Shown here: positions 8,076 through 16,317 of the stretch, piece after piece
Layout: the number at the start of each line of letters is the position of its first letter
Position numbering within the stretch: the first letter of the stretch is position 1
Origin: Silanimonas lenta DSM 16282
Lineage (GTDB): Bacteria > Pseudomonadota > Gammaproteobacteria > Xanthomonadales > Xanthomonadaceae
DNA: 64,000 nt
Direction of reading: 5' to 3'
NCBI RefSeq assembly: GCF_000429065.1
Contig: NZ_AUBD01000005.1
Coordinates: 248,001 to 312,000, forward strand
The notes under the pieces: model-generated
What the model was told of the DNA's origin: nothing
Databases searched by the model: none
The model's input: only the letters and a program-made list of their open reading frames with translations
Translations under genes and position numbers: made by a program

Positions 8076-8876
8076 ATGGAGGAGCTGCGCATCCCGCCCT
8101 GCGAGCCCGACCCCGGCGCCCCGGCCATCGAGGTGCGCGGACTCACCAATGCCTTCGGCGCCCAGGTAGTGCACGAGGGCCTCGACCTCACCGTGCGGCG
8201 CGGCGAGATCGTCGGCGTGGTGGGCGGTTCCGGTTCGGGGAAATCGGTGCTGATGCGCAGCATCCTCGGCCTGCGCCGGCCCCAGGCGGGCAGCGTGCGG
8301 GTGTTCGGCATCGATGCCCTGAGCGATGATCCGGCGAAGCGGCTCGCCATCGAGCGCCAGACCGGGGTGCTGTTCCAGGGCGGCGCGCTGTTCTCCTCGC
8401 TCACCGTGCTCGAGAACATCATGGTGCCGGTGCGCGAGCACCACGGCCTGCCCGAGGACCTGATGCACGCCCTGTGCTGGATGAAGATGCGTCTTGCCGG
8501 CCTTGGGCCGGAGGCAGCGCACAAGCTGCCGGCGCAGCTCTCCGGGGGCATGCGCAAGCGCGCCGGGCTGGCGCGTGCCCTGGCACTCGATCCGCCTTTG
8601 CTGTTCCTCGACGAGCCCACCGCCGGCCTCGATCCGATCGCCGCCGCCGCCTTCGACCAGCTGATCCTCGACCTCAAGCAGGCGCTGGGGCTCACCGTCT
8701 TCCTCATCACCCACGACCTCGACACCCTGTACGCGATCTGCGACCGGGTGGCCGTGCTGGCCGACCGCAGGGTGGTCTGCTGCGCCCCGGTGGCCGAGGT
8801 CGAGGCATTCCCGCACCCCTGGGTGCAGGCGTATTTCCACGGACCGCGCGGCCGTTCCGCGCGACGCGAGGCCTGA
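8076..8876 (+). CDS. MlaF-type ABC transporter ATP-binding protein
   Basis: A 266-residue cytoplasmic ATPase that powers the adjacent MlaE-type permease. It shows Walker A GGSGSGKS at residues 50-57, the ABC signature LSGGMRKRAGLARAL, Walker B LLFLDEPTAGLDP and the switch histidine in LITHDLDTLYAI. The LSGGM form of the signature and the GALFSSLTVLENI Q-loop region are typical of Mce/Mla ATPases. It starts two bases after the permease stop and ends one base before the MCE gene. The N-terminal fifteen residues before the first beta strand are a short acidic extension. Confidence is high for the family; the lipid substrate is inferred. Confidence 0.93.
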   Translation: MEELRIPPCEPDPGAPAIEVRGLTNAFGAQVVHEGLDLTVRRGEIVGVVGGSGSGKSVLMRSILGLRRPQAGSVRVFGIDALSDDPAKRLAIERQTGVLFQGGALFSSLTVLENIMVPVREHHGLPEDLMHALCWMKMRLAGLGPEAAHKLPAQLSGGMRKRAGLARALALDPPLLFLDEPTAGLDPIAAAAFDQLILDLKQALGLTVFLITHDLDTLYAICDRVAVLADRRVVCCAPVAEVEAFPHPWVQAYFHGPRGRSARREA

Positions 8877-8877
8877 G

Positions 8878-9834
8878 ATGGAAACCAAAGCGCACCATGT
8901 GCTGGTCGGCGCCTTCACCCTGGCGGTGGCGGTGCTGGCCCTGCTGTTCGCCCTGTGGACGGCGAAGGTGGTCTCCGACCGCAGCTGGGACGAGTACGAA
9001 GTGGTATTCACCGAGGCGGTGACCGGTCTCAGCCGCGGCGGCGTGGTGCAGTACAACGGCATCGCCGTGGGCGAGGTGCGCGAACTGTTCCTCGACCGCA
9101 AGGACCCGAGCCGGGTGATCGCCCGCATCCGCGTGGTCGCCGACACACCGGTGAAGACCGACACCACGGCCCGGCTGGCCTTCGTCGGCCTGACCGGCGT
9201 CACCCAGATCCAGCTCTCCGGCGGCAGCCCGGGCAGCCCCATGCTGAAGGACCGCCTCGAGGGCGGAGGCCTGCCGCGCATCACCGCCCAGGAATCGGCT
9301 CTGGCCAAGCTGCTGGCCTCCTCCGAGGACATCACCACCACTGCGAGCGATGTGCTCTTGCGGATCAACCGCATGCTCGACGACCAGACGGTGGCCAATG
9401 TCTCCCGCACCATGGCCCATCTGGAGCAGGTGACGGGCACGCTGGCGGCCGAGCGGGAGGAGATCGCCGGGATGCTGCGCGACGCCCGCAGCGCGGCGGA
9501 ACGGCTCGACCGCGTGCTGGCCAAGGCGGAAGGCACGCTGGGCGGGCTCGACCGCAGCGTGGCGGCGATCGACCGGGATCTCCCTGGCATCCTGCAGAAG
9601 CTGGACCGCAGTCTCGTCGAGTTCGAGGCGCTCTCGAAGAACGCCAACCTGCTGGTCGAGGAGAACCGCGGTGCGGTCGAGCAGTTCAGCCGCAGCGGGC
9701 TTACCCAGGTCGGGCCGACGCTTGCCGAGCTGCGCAGCCTACTGCGGCAGCTCAACCGCGCCACCGCCCGCATCGAGGAGAGCCCCTCGCGGGCCCTGCT
9801 GGGCGGCCCCGTCCCCGAGGAGTTCAAGCCATGA
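8878..9834 (+). CDS. MlaD/MCE domain periplasmic lipid-binding protein
   Basis: A 318-residue protein anchored by one N-terminal membrane helix (about residues 9-28) with an MCE domain at about 38-118, including the conserved VTGLSRGGVVQYNGIAVGEV and TARLAFVGLTGVTQIQLSGG. The remaining 190 residues are mostly helical and heptad-like, which in other MCE proteins forms a tunnel or needle spanning the periplasm. It is longer than E. coli MlaD (183 residues) and so is closer to single-MCE proteins with a long helical tail. Its stop overlaps the start of the downstream lipoprotein as ATGA. It would accept lipids delivered by, or to, the inner-membrane ABC pair. Confidence 0.92.
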   Translation: METKAHHVLVGAFTLAVAVLALLFALWTAKVVSDRSWDEYEVVFTEAVTGLSRGGVVQYNGIAVGEVRELFLDRKDPSRVIARIRVVADTPVKTDTTARLAFVGLTGVTQIQLSGGSPGSPMLKDRLEGGGLPRITAQESALAKLLASSEDITTTASDVLLRINRMLDDQTVANVSRTMAHLEQVTGTLAAEREEIAGMLRDARSAAERLDRVLAKAEGTLGGLDRSVAAIDRDLPGILQKLDRSLVEFEALSKNANLLVEENRGAVEQFSRSGLTQVGPTLAELRSLLRQLNRATARIEESPSRALLGGPVPEEFKP

Positions 9835-10475
9835 GCCCCACGACCCCTGCGTCCCGCCGCGTGGCGGCCCTCCTGCCCTGGCTGCTGGCGCCGCTGCTGG
9901 CGGGCTGCGTCTCGCTCGGCGACAAGCCGGTGCTCACGGTGTACGCACCGCAGGTGGCCCTGCCCGCCGACGAGGACCTGCCGAGGCTCGATGCCAGCCT
10001 GGCCATCGCCGAGCCGAACGCCAGCACCCTGCTCGACAGCAACCGCATCGCCGTGCGCCCGGAACCGAGCCGCCTGCAGGTCTATGCCGGCGCGGTCTGG
10101 GCCGATGCCGCCCCGGCCCTGGTGCAGGCGGTGCTGGTGGATGCCCTAGGCGAGGGGGAGCATTTCCGCGCCGTGGTGCGGCCCAGCGACAACGTGGGCA
10201 CCGAGTACCTGCTGCGCCTCGATCTCCGGCACTTCGAGGTGGCCTTCCCGGAGAGCCGCAAGGCCAGTGTGGCGCAGGTGGAACTGCAGGCCACCCTGGT
10301 GGAGCAGCGGCGCCAGCGGGTGCTGGCCAGCCGCCGCTTCCGCGCCGAAGCCCCGGCCGGCCGCGGCAGGCTGCCCGAGGCCGTGCCCGCCTTCGAGGCC
10401 GCGCTCAGCGAACTGGCGGGCGAGCTACGGGTCTGGGTGCTGGAGACGGCGCAGGCCGGATCCAGCGGAAGGTGA
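9831..10475 (+). CDS. PqiC-like transport auxiliary lipoprotein (ABC-type, DUF330)
   Basis: A 214-residue outer-membrane-type lipoprotein. The signal peptide ends in the lipobox LLAGC with Cys26 as the lipidated residue. The remainder fits the PqiC/YmbA (ABC-type transport auxiliary lipoprotein) family: an early VLTVYAPQVAL strand, RIAVRPEPSRLQVYAGAVWADAAP, and a C-terminal helix. It overlaps the MCE gene by four bases (ATGA). In E. coli PqiC is paired with PqiAB, not with an Mla-type set; here it follows MlaE-F-D homologs, and no MlaC-like periplasmic shuttle is present. Its last 71 bases overlap the 3' end of the convergent alkB gene. Confidence 0.85.
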   Translation: MSPTTPASRRVAALLPWLLAPLLAGCVSLGDKPVLTVYAPQVALPADEDLPRLDASLAIAEPNASTLLDSNRIAVRPEPSRLQVYAGAVWADAAPALVQAVLVDALGEGEHFRAVVRPSDNVGTEYLLRLDLRHFEVAFPESRKASVAQVELQATLVEQRRQRVLASRRFRAEAPAGRGRLPEAVPAFEAALSELAGELRVWVLETAQAGSSGR

Positions 10476-11061
10476 GGTTGATCCGTTCCTCCCCCAGCCC
10501 GGCCATGCGCGGCAGGGCGTGCTGGGCGAGGCGCTGGCACTCCCCTCGCATCAGCAGAAGATCGCCGTGCCCCAGCCGCCACTCCCGCCTGGTGGCGTGA
10601 TCGGCCTTCAATCGCATCAGGAAGCGGCGCGGCGCCCCGAGGCTCAGCGAGGCGATCACCGGCGCCGGGCCGAGCTCCGGCTCATCGTCGCTGTGCCAGC
10701 CCATGGCGTCGCGGCCGTCGCGGTAGCGGTTCAGGAGCACGCTGTTGAAGCGCGCTCCGCAGGCGGCCTCGAGCCGCGGCAGCAGGGCCTCGATCGCCGG
10801 GTGCCAGGGTTCGGGCTCGAACACGGCGCCGGAATAGCGGTAGCTCGCCCCTGGCTCGCCCATCCAGCAGCTGAGCCGCGGCGAATCCACCCAGCGGCCG
10901 AACATGCGGATGCGGTGCACGCTCCAAAGCACCTCGGCGCGCAGCGCATCGGCGAGCGCCGAGGCCTTGCTGGCCGGCAGCCAGCCGCGATGCCAGACCA
11001 CCCAGTCCGCAAAGGGCAGGGGCTTCGCAGGATCGGCTTCGAACAGGCTGCCCTGGACCAT
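10405..11061 (-). CDS. alkB: AlkB-type 2-oxoglutarate-dependent DNA repair dioxygenase
   Basis: A 218-residue Fe(II)/2-oxoglutarate dioxygenase that removes alkyl groups from DNA or RNA bases by oxidation. The iron ligands are H123 and D125 (WHSDDE) and H181 (QHALPR). The 2-oxoglutarate arginine is R193, with R199 in the RINLTFR motif. N-R-Y (111-113) and the upstream RYSG block match the ABH2-like branch common in Xanthomonadaceae. The C-terminal tail after residue 200 is proline-arginine-rich and lies entirely within the antisense overlap with the lipoprotein gene. GACAAT sits five bases before the ATG, with no Shine-Dalgarno sequence. Enzyme class is certain; whether DNA, RNA or both is the substrate is not. 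Confidence 0.92.
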   Translation of the reverse strand: MVQGSLFEADPAKPLPFADWVVWHRGWLPASKASALADALRAEVLWSVHRIRMFGRWVDSPRLSCWMGEPGASYRYSGAVFEPEPWHPAIEALLPRLEAACGARFNSVLLNRYRDGRDAMGWHSDDEPELGPAPVIASLSLGAPRRFLMRLKADHATRREWRLGHGDLLLMRGECQRLAQHALPRMAGLGEERINLTFRWIRPAPSPAPRPVARPPVR

Positions 11062-11066
11062 CCCGT

Positions 11067-11072
11067 ATTGTC
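11067..11072 (-). promoter_or_regulatory. -10-like box five bases before alkB
   Basis: GACAAT on the reverse strand is followed by ACGGG and the ATG. It resembles the spacing seen at pssA, ispB and others and suggests a leaderless transcript. No -35 element is evident. Confidence 0.4.
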
Positions 11073-11198
11073 GCCAGCGGCGCGGTGAATACGCCGCGAG
11101 CCGGCCCGGCGGCGGCTTGCCATGACTTTCCTCCCTCCCCCGGCCACAATACGGGGCTGCATGGCCCAGCGCCCCACGGAAATCCCAAGGTCCCGCTT

Positions 11199-12800
11199 AT
11201 GTCCGAACGCGATGTGATGGAGTACGACGTGGTCGTCGTCGGCGCTGGCCCCGCCGGCCTCGCCTTCGCCATCCGCCTGAAGCAGAAGTCGCCCGAGACT
11301 TCGGTCTGCGTGATCGAGAAGGCCTCGACCATCGGCGCCCAGATCCTCTCCGGCGCGGTGATCGAGCCAGGACCGCTGGACGAACTGCTGCCCGGCTGGC
11401 GCGAGAACCCGCCGCCGATCTGCGTGCCGGCCACCGAGGACGAGTTCTGGTTCCTCACCAAGACCGGCGGCTTCAAGTTCCCCGTCGTGCCGCCGCAGAT
11501 GGCGAACCACGGCAATTTCATCGTCTCGCTCGGCGCCACCTGCGCCTGGCTGGCGCCGCAGGCCGAGGCCCTGGGCGTCGAGCTCTACCCCGGCTTCGCC
11601 GCCGCGGAGACGCTGATCGAAGACGGCCGGGTGGTAGGGGTTCGCATCGGCGACATGGGCGTGGCAAAGGATGGCTCACCCAAACCCACCTACACCCAGG
11701 GCATCGACATCCGCGCCAGGCTCACCGTGCTGGCCGAAGGCGCGCGCGGGCATCTCGCCAAGCGCCTGATCCGGCACTACGCGCTGGACAAGGACTGCGA
11801 CCCGCAGAGCTATTCCATCGGCATCAAGGAGCTCTGGCAGGTGCCGGAAGGCCGCGTCACGCCCGGCAAGATCGTGCACAGCCTCGGCTGGCCGGCCGAC
11901 TCGCGTACCTATGGCGGCAGCTTCCTCTACCACCTGACGGAGAACCGCATCGCCCTCGGCTACGTCTCGGGCCTCGACTACCGCGATCCGAACTACCAGC
12001 CCTACGAAGCCTTCCAGCAGTGGAAGCACCATCCCACGGTGAAGCCCCTGCTCGAGGGTGGCAGCCTCCTCTCGGCCGGCGCGCGGGCCATCGTGACGGG
12101 CGGCTACCAGAGCCTGCCGAAGGTGGAGATGCCCGGCGCCATCCTGATCGGCTGCGATGCCGGCCTCGTCAACGTGCCGAAGATCAAGGGCGTGCACCAG
12201 GCCATCCGCAGCGGCATGCTGGCCGCCGACCACGTGGCGGCGAAGGGCCCGGTGGCGGAGGGCTTCGATGCCGCCCTGCGCGCCTCGCCGGTGGTGGCCG
12301 AACTGCGCCGGGTACGCAACTTCAAGCCGGGCTTCAAGAAGGGCCTGTGGTTCGGCCTGCTGAACTCGGGCTGGGAGACCCTCACCGGCGGCGCTTCGCC
12401 CTGGACGCTCAAGGTCTCGCCCGACTGGAGCGCGCTGACCAAACTTTCCGAGCAGGAATCGCCGAAGCGCGACTACGTCGAACGCTCCCTGCCGCCGCGC
12501 GACCGCCTCGCCGGCGTGTATTTCGCCGCCACCGAGCACGACGAGGACCAGCCGGTGCACCTGCGCGTGGCCGACACCAGCGTCTGCGTGACGAAATGCG
12601 CGGAGGAGTATGGCAATCCCTGCACCCGCTTCTGCCCTGCCGGCGTCTACGAGATCGTCAGGGACGAGGCCGGCACGCGCCTGCAGATCAATGCCGCCAA
12701 CTGCGTGCACTGCAAGACCTGCGACATCAAGGACCCGTACCAGCTCATCGACTGGGTGACGCCGGAGGGCGGCGCCGGCCCGAACTACCAGAACCTCTGA
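11199..12800 (+). CDS. Electron transfer flavoprotein-ubiquinone oxidoreductase
   Basis: A 533-residue membrane-associated FAD and [4Fe-4S] enzyme that passes electrons from electron transfer flavoprotein (fatty-acid and amino-acid oxidation) to ubiquinone. The N-terminal dinucleotide motif is VVVVGAGPAGLAFAIRLKQ (about residues 11-29). The middle carries the quinone-binding segment of the family, including GGYQSLPKVEMPGAILIGCD. The C-terminal ferredoxin-like cluster domain has cysteines in PCTRFCPAGVYEI and NCVHCKTCDIKDP. The length is close to the usual 540-560. The start is set at the ATG preceding SERDVMEYDVVVVGAGPAG; upstream in-frame codons have no homology feel. It is followed, after a 51-base gap with small palindromes, by rfbB. 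Confidence 0.93.
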   Translation: MSERDVMEYDVVVVGAGPAGLAFAIRLKQKSPETSVCVIEKASTIGAQILSGAVIEPGPLDELLPGWRENPPPICVPATEDEFWFLTKTGGFKFPVVPPQMANHGNFIVSLGATCAWLAPQAEALGVELYPGFAAAETLIEDGRVVGVRIGDMGVAKDGSPKPTYTQGIDIRARLTVLAEGARGHLAKRLIRHYALDKDCDPQSYSIGIKELWQVPEGRVTPGKIVHSLGWPADSRTYGGSFLYHLTENRIALGYVSGLDYRDPNYQPYEAFQQWKHHPTVKPLLEGGSLLSAGARAIVTGGYQSLPKVEMPGAILIGCDAGLVNVPKIKGVHQAIRSGMLAADHVAAKGPVAEGFDAALRASPVVAELRRVRNFKPGFKKGLWFGLLNSGWETLTGGASPWTLKVSPDWSALTKLSEQESPKRDYVERSLPPRDRLAGVYFAATEHDEDQPVHLRVADTSVCVTKCAEEYGNPCTRFCPAGVYEIVRDEAGTRLQINAANCVHCKTCDIKDPYQLIDWVTPEGGAGPNYQNL

Positions 12801-12803
12801 TCC

Positions 12804-12829
12804 CCCCATGGGGCCGCCGGACGCGGCCC
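12804..12829 (+). terminator. Weak hairpin after ETF-ubiquinone oxidoreductase
   Basis: Bases 12811-12817 (GGGCCGC) pair with 12823-12829 around a 5-base loop, preceded by the palindrome CCCCATGGGG. No T-run follows, so termination would have to be Rho-assisted or it may be only a structural element. Confidence 0.25.
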
Positions 12830-12851
12830 GACACACCAAGGAGCGAACTCC

Positions 12852-13910
12852 ATGCAGACCTGGCTGGTCACCGGCGGTGCCGGTTTCATCGGCGGCAACT
12901 TCGTGCTCGAGGCGCGGCAGAAGAAGCTCGCCCGCATCGTGAACCTCGATGCCCTCACCTATGCCGGCAACCGCGAGACCCTGGCCTCGCTGGAAGGCGA
13001 CCCCGACCACGTCTTCGTGCACGGCAGCATCGGCGATCGCGCCCTGGTCTCGCACCTGCTGGCGGAGCACGGCGTCGATGCGGTGATCAACTTCGCCGCC
13101 GAGAGCCATGTCGACCGTTCGATCGACGGCCCGGCCGCCTTCATCGAGACCAATGTCGTCGGCACCCTCGCCCTGCTCGAGGCCGCCCGCGACTACTGGA
13201 AGGGACTGCCGCCCGACAAGGCCGCGGCCTTCCGCTTCCTGCACGTCTCCACCGACGAGGTCTATGGATCGCTCGGCGACACCGGCCATTTCACCGAAGA
13301 GACGCCCTACGCCCCGAACTCGCCCTACTCGGCCTCCAAGGCGGCGTCCGACCACCTCGTCCGCGCCTTCCACCACACCTACGGGCTGCCGGTGCTGACG
13401 ACCAACTGCTCGAACAACTACGGGCCCTACCAGTTCCCCGAGAAGCTGATCCCGCTGATGATCCAGAAGCTGGTGAAGGGCGAGCCGCTGCCGGTGTACG
13501 GCGACGGCAGCAATGTACGCGACTGGCTCTACGTGGGCGACCACTGCGCGGCGATCCGTGCCGTGCTCGCGCGCGGCCGCGTCGGCGAGACCTACAACGT
13601 CGGAGGCGACGCCGAACGCCGCAACCTCGAGGTGGTGCACGCCCTCTGCGATGCCATCGACCAGCGCCGCCCGCGCAGCGACGGCCAGTCGCGGCGGGTG
13701 CAGATCACCTTCGTGAAGGACCGCCCCGGCCACGACAAGCGTTACGCCATCGACGCCTCCAAGCTCAAGCGCGAACTCGGCTGGGCGCCCACGGTGAGCT
13801 TCGAGGAAGGGCTTTCCCGTACCGTCGACTGGTACCTCGCCAACGAGGCCTGGGTGAACAACATCCTCGACGGCAGCTACCGCCTCGAGCGCATCGGCAC
13901 GGCGGCCTGA
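12852..13910 (+). CDS. rfbB: dTDP-glucose 4,6-dehydratase
   Basis: A 352-residue extended short-chain dehydrogenase. It converts dTDP-D-glucose to dTDP-4-keto-6-deoxy-D-glucose, the second step of dTDP-L-rhamnose synthesis. The NAD-binding motif TGGAGFIG is at residues 7-14. The active site is recognisable as the STDEVYG block and the Y-x-x-x-K of [38 protein letters not shown] is diagnostic of RmlB. It heads the forward operon rfbB-rfbA-rfbC-rfbD, with a gap of ten bases to rfbA and a GGAG-type ribosome site before the ATG. The product feeds lipopolysaccharide or exopolysaccharide rhamnose. Confidence 0.97.
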   Translation: MQTWLVTGGAGFIGGNFVLEARQKKLARIVNLDALTYAGNRETLASLEGDPDHVFVHGSIGDRALVSHLLAEHGVDAVINFAAESHVDRSIDGPAAFIETNVVGTLALLEAARDYWKGLPPDKAAAFRFLHVSTDEVYGSLGDTGHFTEETPYAPNSPYSASKAASDHLVRAFHHTYGLPVLTTNCSNNYGPYQFPEKLIPLMIQKLVKGEPLPVYGDGSNVRDWLYVGDHCAAIRAVLARGRVGETYNVGGDAERRNLEVVHALCDAIDQRRPRSDGQSRRVQITFVKDRPGHDKRYAIDASKLKRELGWAPTVSFEEGLSRTVDWYLANEAWVNNILDGSYRLERIGTAA

Positions 13911-13920
13911 GGAGAGCGCC

Positions 13921-14808
13921 ATGACCCAGCGCAAGGGCATCATCCTCGCCGGCGGTTCCGGCACCCGGCTCTACCCGATCACCAAGGGCGTGAGCAAGCA
14001 GCTGCTGCCGGTATACGACAAGCCGATGATCTACTACCCGCTCTCGGTGCTGATGCTGGCCGGCATCCGCGAGGTGCTGGTCATCAACACCCCGCACGAG
14101 CAGCCCCTGTTCCAGGCCCTGCTGGGCGATGGCGCGCAGTGGGGCATGCGCTTCGAGTACGTGGCGCAGCCCAGCCCCGACGGCCTCGCCCAGGCCCTGA
14201 TCCTCGGCCGTGACTTCCTCGACGGCGCGCCCTCCTGCCTCGTGCTGGGCGACAACATCTTCTACGGCAGTGGCTTCACCGAACTGTTGAACCGGGCCGA
14301 CGCCCGCACCACCGGCGCCACCGTGTTCGGCTACTGGGTGAAGGATGCGAAGGCCTACGGCGTGGCCGAGTTCGATGCGCAGGGCCGCGTCGTCGGCCTC
14401 GAGGAAAAGCCAGCGCAGCCGAAATCGAACTACGCCGTCACCGGCCTCTACTTCTACGATGGCCGGGCCCCGGAGTTCGCGGCCGGGCTCAGGCCCTCGC
14501 CGCGTGGCGAGCTCGAGATCACCGACCTCAACCGCCGCTACCTCGAGGACGGCTCCCTGCACCTCGAGAAAATGGGACGCGGCTACGCCTGGCTGGATAC
14601 CGGCACCCACGAGTCCCTGCTGCAGGCCGGCAACTTCATCGAGACCATCGAGCAGCGCCAGGGCCTGCGCGTGGCCTGCCCGGAGGAGATCGCCTACACC
14701 CAGGGCTGGATCGACGCCGCCCAGCTCGAAGCCCTCGCCAGGCCCCTGGCGAAGAACGGCTACGGCCAGTACCTGCTCTCGCTGCTCACCCACGACCCGG
14801 TGGCCTGA
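13921..14808 (+). CDS. rfbA: Glucose-1-phosphate thymidylyltransferase
   Basis: A 295-residue nucleotidyltransferase that forms dTDP-glucose from dTTP and glucose-1-phosphate, the first committed step to dTDP-rhamnose. The nucleotide loop is [13 protein letters not shown] at residues 9-21, followed by the conserved [27 protein letters not shown] and the metal-binding aspartates, plus [20 protein letters not shown], are characteristic of the RmlA long form. Length matches the family. It is spaced ten bases after rfbB and ten bases before rfbC, in the order typical of Xanthomonas (B-A-C-D). The enzyme is normally feedback-inhibited by dTDP-rhamnose. Confidence 0.97.
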   Translation: MTQRKGIILAGGSGTRLYPITKGVSKQLLPVYDKPMIYYPLSVLMLAGIREVLVINTPHEQPLFQALLGDGAQWGMRFEYVAQPSPDGLAQALILGRDFLDGAPSCLVLGDNIFYGSGFTELLNRADARTTGATVFGYWVKDAKAYGVAEFDAQGRVVGLEEKPAQPKSNYAVTGLYFYDGRAPEFAAGLRPSPRGELEITDLNRRYLEDGSLHLEKMGRGYAWLDTGTHESLLQAGNFIETIEQRQGLRVACPEEIAYTQGWIDAAQLEALARPLAKNGYGQYLLSLLTHDPVA

Positions 14809-14817
14809 GGACATGAC

Positions 14818-15375
14818 ATGAAGTTCATCGAGGCCGCCCTGCCCGGCTGCACGATCATCGAACCTGCTGTGTTCGGTGATGCCCGCGGTGCCTTCTTCGA
14901 ACACTGGAACGCGGCGAAGTTCGCCGCGGCCGGCATCCACGCCAGCTTCGCGCAGGCGAACGTCTCCATCTCCAGCCGCGGCGTGCTGCGCGGCCTGCAT
15001 TACCAGTGGCCGAACCCGCAGGGCAAGCTGGTGCAGGTGCTGGAGGGCGAGGTCTGGGACGTGGCGGTGGACATCCGCCGAGGCTCGCCACATTTCGGGC
15101 GCTGGACGGCAGCCGTGCTGAGCGCCGAGAACCGCCGGCAGTTCTGGATCCCGGAGGGCTTCGCCCACGGCTTCGTGGTGCTGAGCGAACGCGCCACCTT
15201 CACCTACCTCTGCACCGCGCTCTACGACCGCGAGGCCGATGCCGGCGTGCGCTGGAACGACGGCCAGCTGGCCATCGACTGGCCGGTCTCCGATCCCCTG
15301 CTCTCGGAAAAGGACGCCAAGACCCCCTTCCTTGCCGACATCCCGGCCGAACGCCTGCCGGTCTACGCGCCATGA
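14818..15375 (+). CDS. rfbC: dTDP-4-dehydrorhamnose 3,5-epimerase
   Basis: A 185-residue cupin-fold epimerase, the usual length. It epimerises C3 and C5 of dTDP-4-keto-6-deoxyglucose. The catalytic His is H61 in RGVLRGLHYQ, the substrate-binding block is PQGKLVQVLEGEVWDVAVD, and tyrosines in TFTYLCTALYD (127-137) include the expected active-site Tyr. The C-terminal signature INWP-like block reads AIDWPVSDPLLSEKD. It starts ten bases after rfbA and its stop overlaps the rfbD start (ATGA), implying coupled translation. Confidence 0.96.
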   Translation: MKFIEAALPGCTIIEPAVFGDARGAFFEHWNAAKFAAAGIHASFAQANVSISSRGVLRGLHYQWPNPQGKLVQVLEGEVWDVAVDIRRGSPHFGRWTAAVLSAENRRQFWIPEGFAHGFVVLSERATFTYLCTALYDREADAGVRWNDGQLAIDWPVSDPLLSEKDAKTPFLADIPAERLPVYAP

Positions 15376-16295
15376 GTGCCACGCTCCTGGACCGCGGCCC
15401 GGTGCTGCTGGTGGGGGCCGACGGCCAGCTCGGCACCGAATTGAGGAAGGCGCTGGCCGCGCGCGGCGTGGTGCCGCTGATGAGCGCGCTGCATGGCCGC
15501 CTGCCCGATGGCGGCAGCGCGCGCGCCTGCGATCTCTCGGTGCCCGGCGCGCTCGCCGCCCTCGTGGCGGAACTGAAGCCTGCCGTGGTGCTCAATGCCG
15601 CCGCCTACACCGCGGTGGACCGGGCCGAATCCGAACCGGCGCTCGCCCGGCGCATCAATGCCGACGCCGTGGGGGAGCTCGGGGCCGTGGCCAGGGCGGT
15701 CGGCGCGGTGGTGGTGCACTACTCCACCGACTACGTCTTCGCCGGCGACGGCAGCCGCCCCTACCGCGAGGACGACGCCCCGGGCCCGGTGTCGGTCTAT
15801 GGCCGCACCAAGCTCGAGGGGGAACAGGCGCTCGCCGCCAGCGGCGCCGAGGCCGTGACCTTCCGCCTCGCCTGGGTGTACGCCGCGCACAGCGCCAACT
15901 TCCTGCGCACCATGCTGCGCGTGGGCGCCGAGCGCGAGCACCTGCGCGTGGTGGCCGACCAGATCGGCGCTCCCACCCCGGCGCACTGGATCGCCGATGC
16001 CTCGCTGCGGGCCCTCGAGGCCGGCGCGCGCGGCCTCTACCATCTCGCACCGCAGGGCGAGACGAGCTGGCATGCCTATGCCGAAGCGATTTTCGCTGGA
16101 GCGGTGTCCCGCGGACTGTTGCCAAGGGCGCCGGTGGTCGAGGCGATCGCCTCGACCGAATATCCGACGCCCGCGGCTCGCCCGGCCTGGTCGGTGCTGG
16201 ATTCCGGCAAGCTGGCCCGTGATGCCGGCCTGCGCCTCGGCCATTGGCGCAAGGGCCTCGACGAGGTACTGGACCAGCTCGCTACCGCCTCCTGA
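15372..16295 (+). CDS. rfbD: dTDP-4-dehydrorhamnose reductase
   Basis: A 307-residue NAD(P)H-dependent reductase that completes dTDP-L-rhamnose. The N-terminal dinucleotide motif is VGADGQLGTEL (about residues 14-24). NAAAYTAVDRAE, HYSTDYVFAG and YGRTKLEGE (catalytic Y-x-x-x-K) are all present, and VVADQIGAPTPAHWIA matches the conserved DQ-x-G-x-PT of RmlD. It is about ten residues longer than the enterobacterial enzyme because of a short N-terminal extension. It overlaps rfbC by four bases and is followed 22 bases later by an ATP-grasp gene on the same strand. Confidence 0.95.
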   Translation: MSATLLDRGPVLLVGADGQLGTELRKALAARGVVPLMSALHGRLPDGGSARACDLSVPGALAALVAELKPAVVLNAAAYTAVDRAESEPALARRINADAVGELGAVARAVGAVVVHYSTDYVFAGDGSRPYREDDAPGPVSVYGRTKLEGEQALAASGAEAVTFRLAWVYAAHSANFLRTMLRVGAEREHLRVVADQIGAPTPAHWIADASLRALEAGARGLYHLAPQGETSWHAYAEAIFAGAVSRGLLPRAPVVEAIASTEYPTPAARPAWSVLDSGKLARDAGLRLGHWRKGLDEVLDQLATAS

Positions 16296-16317
16296 AACAC
16301 CCGGACGCCTGCCTTCC

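Noticed and set aside
12801-16295. rfb operon as part of a full O-antigen cluster
   Set aside because: Only the four dTDP-rhamnose genes are present; no glycosyltransferase, wzx or wzy gene flanks them in this window.
16296-16317. Independent promoter for the ATP-grasp gene
   Set aside because: The 22-base gap is too short and contains no -10-like hexamer; read-through from rfbD is more likely.
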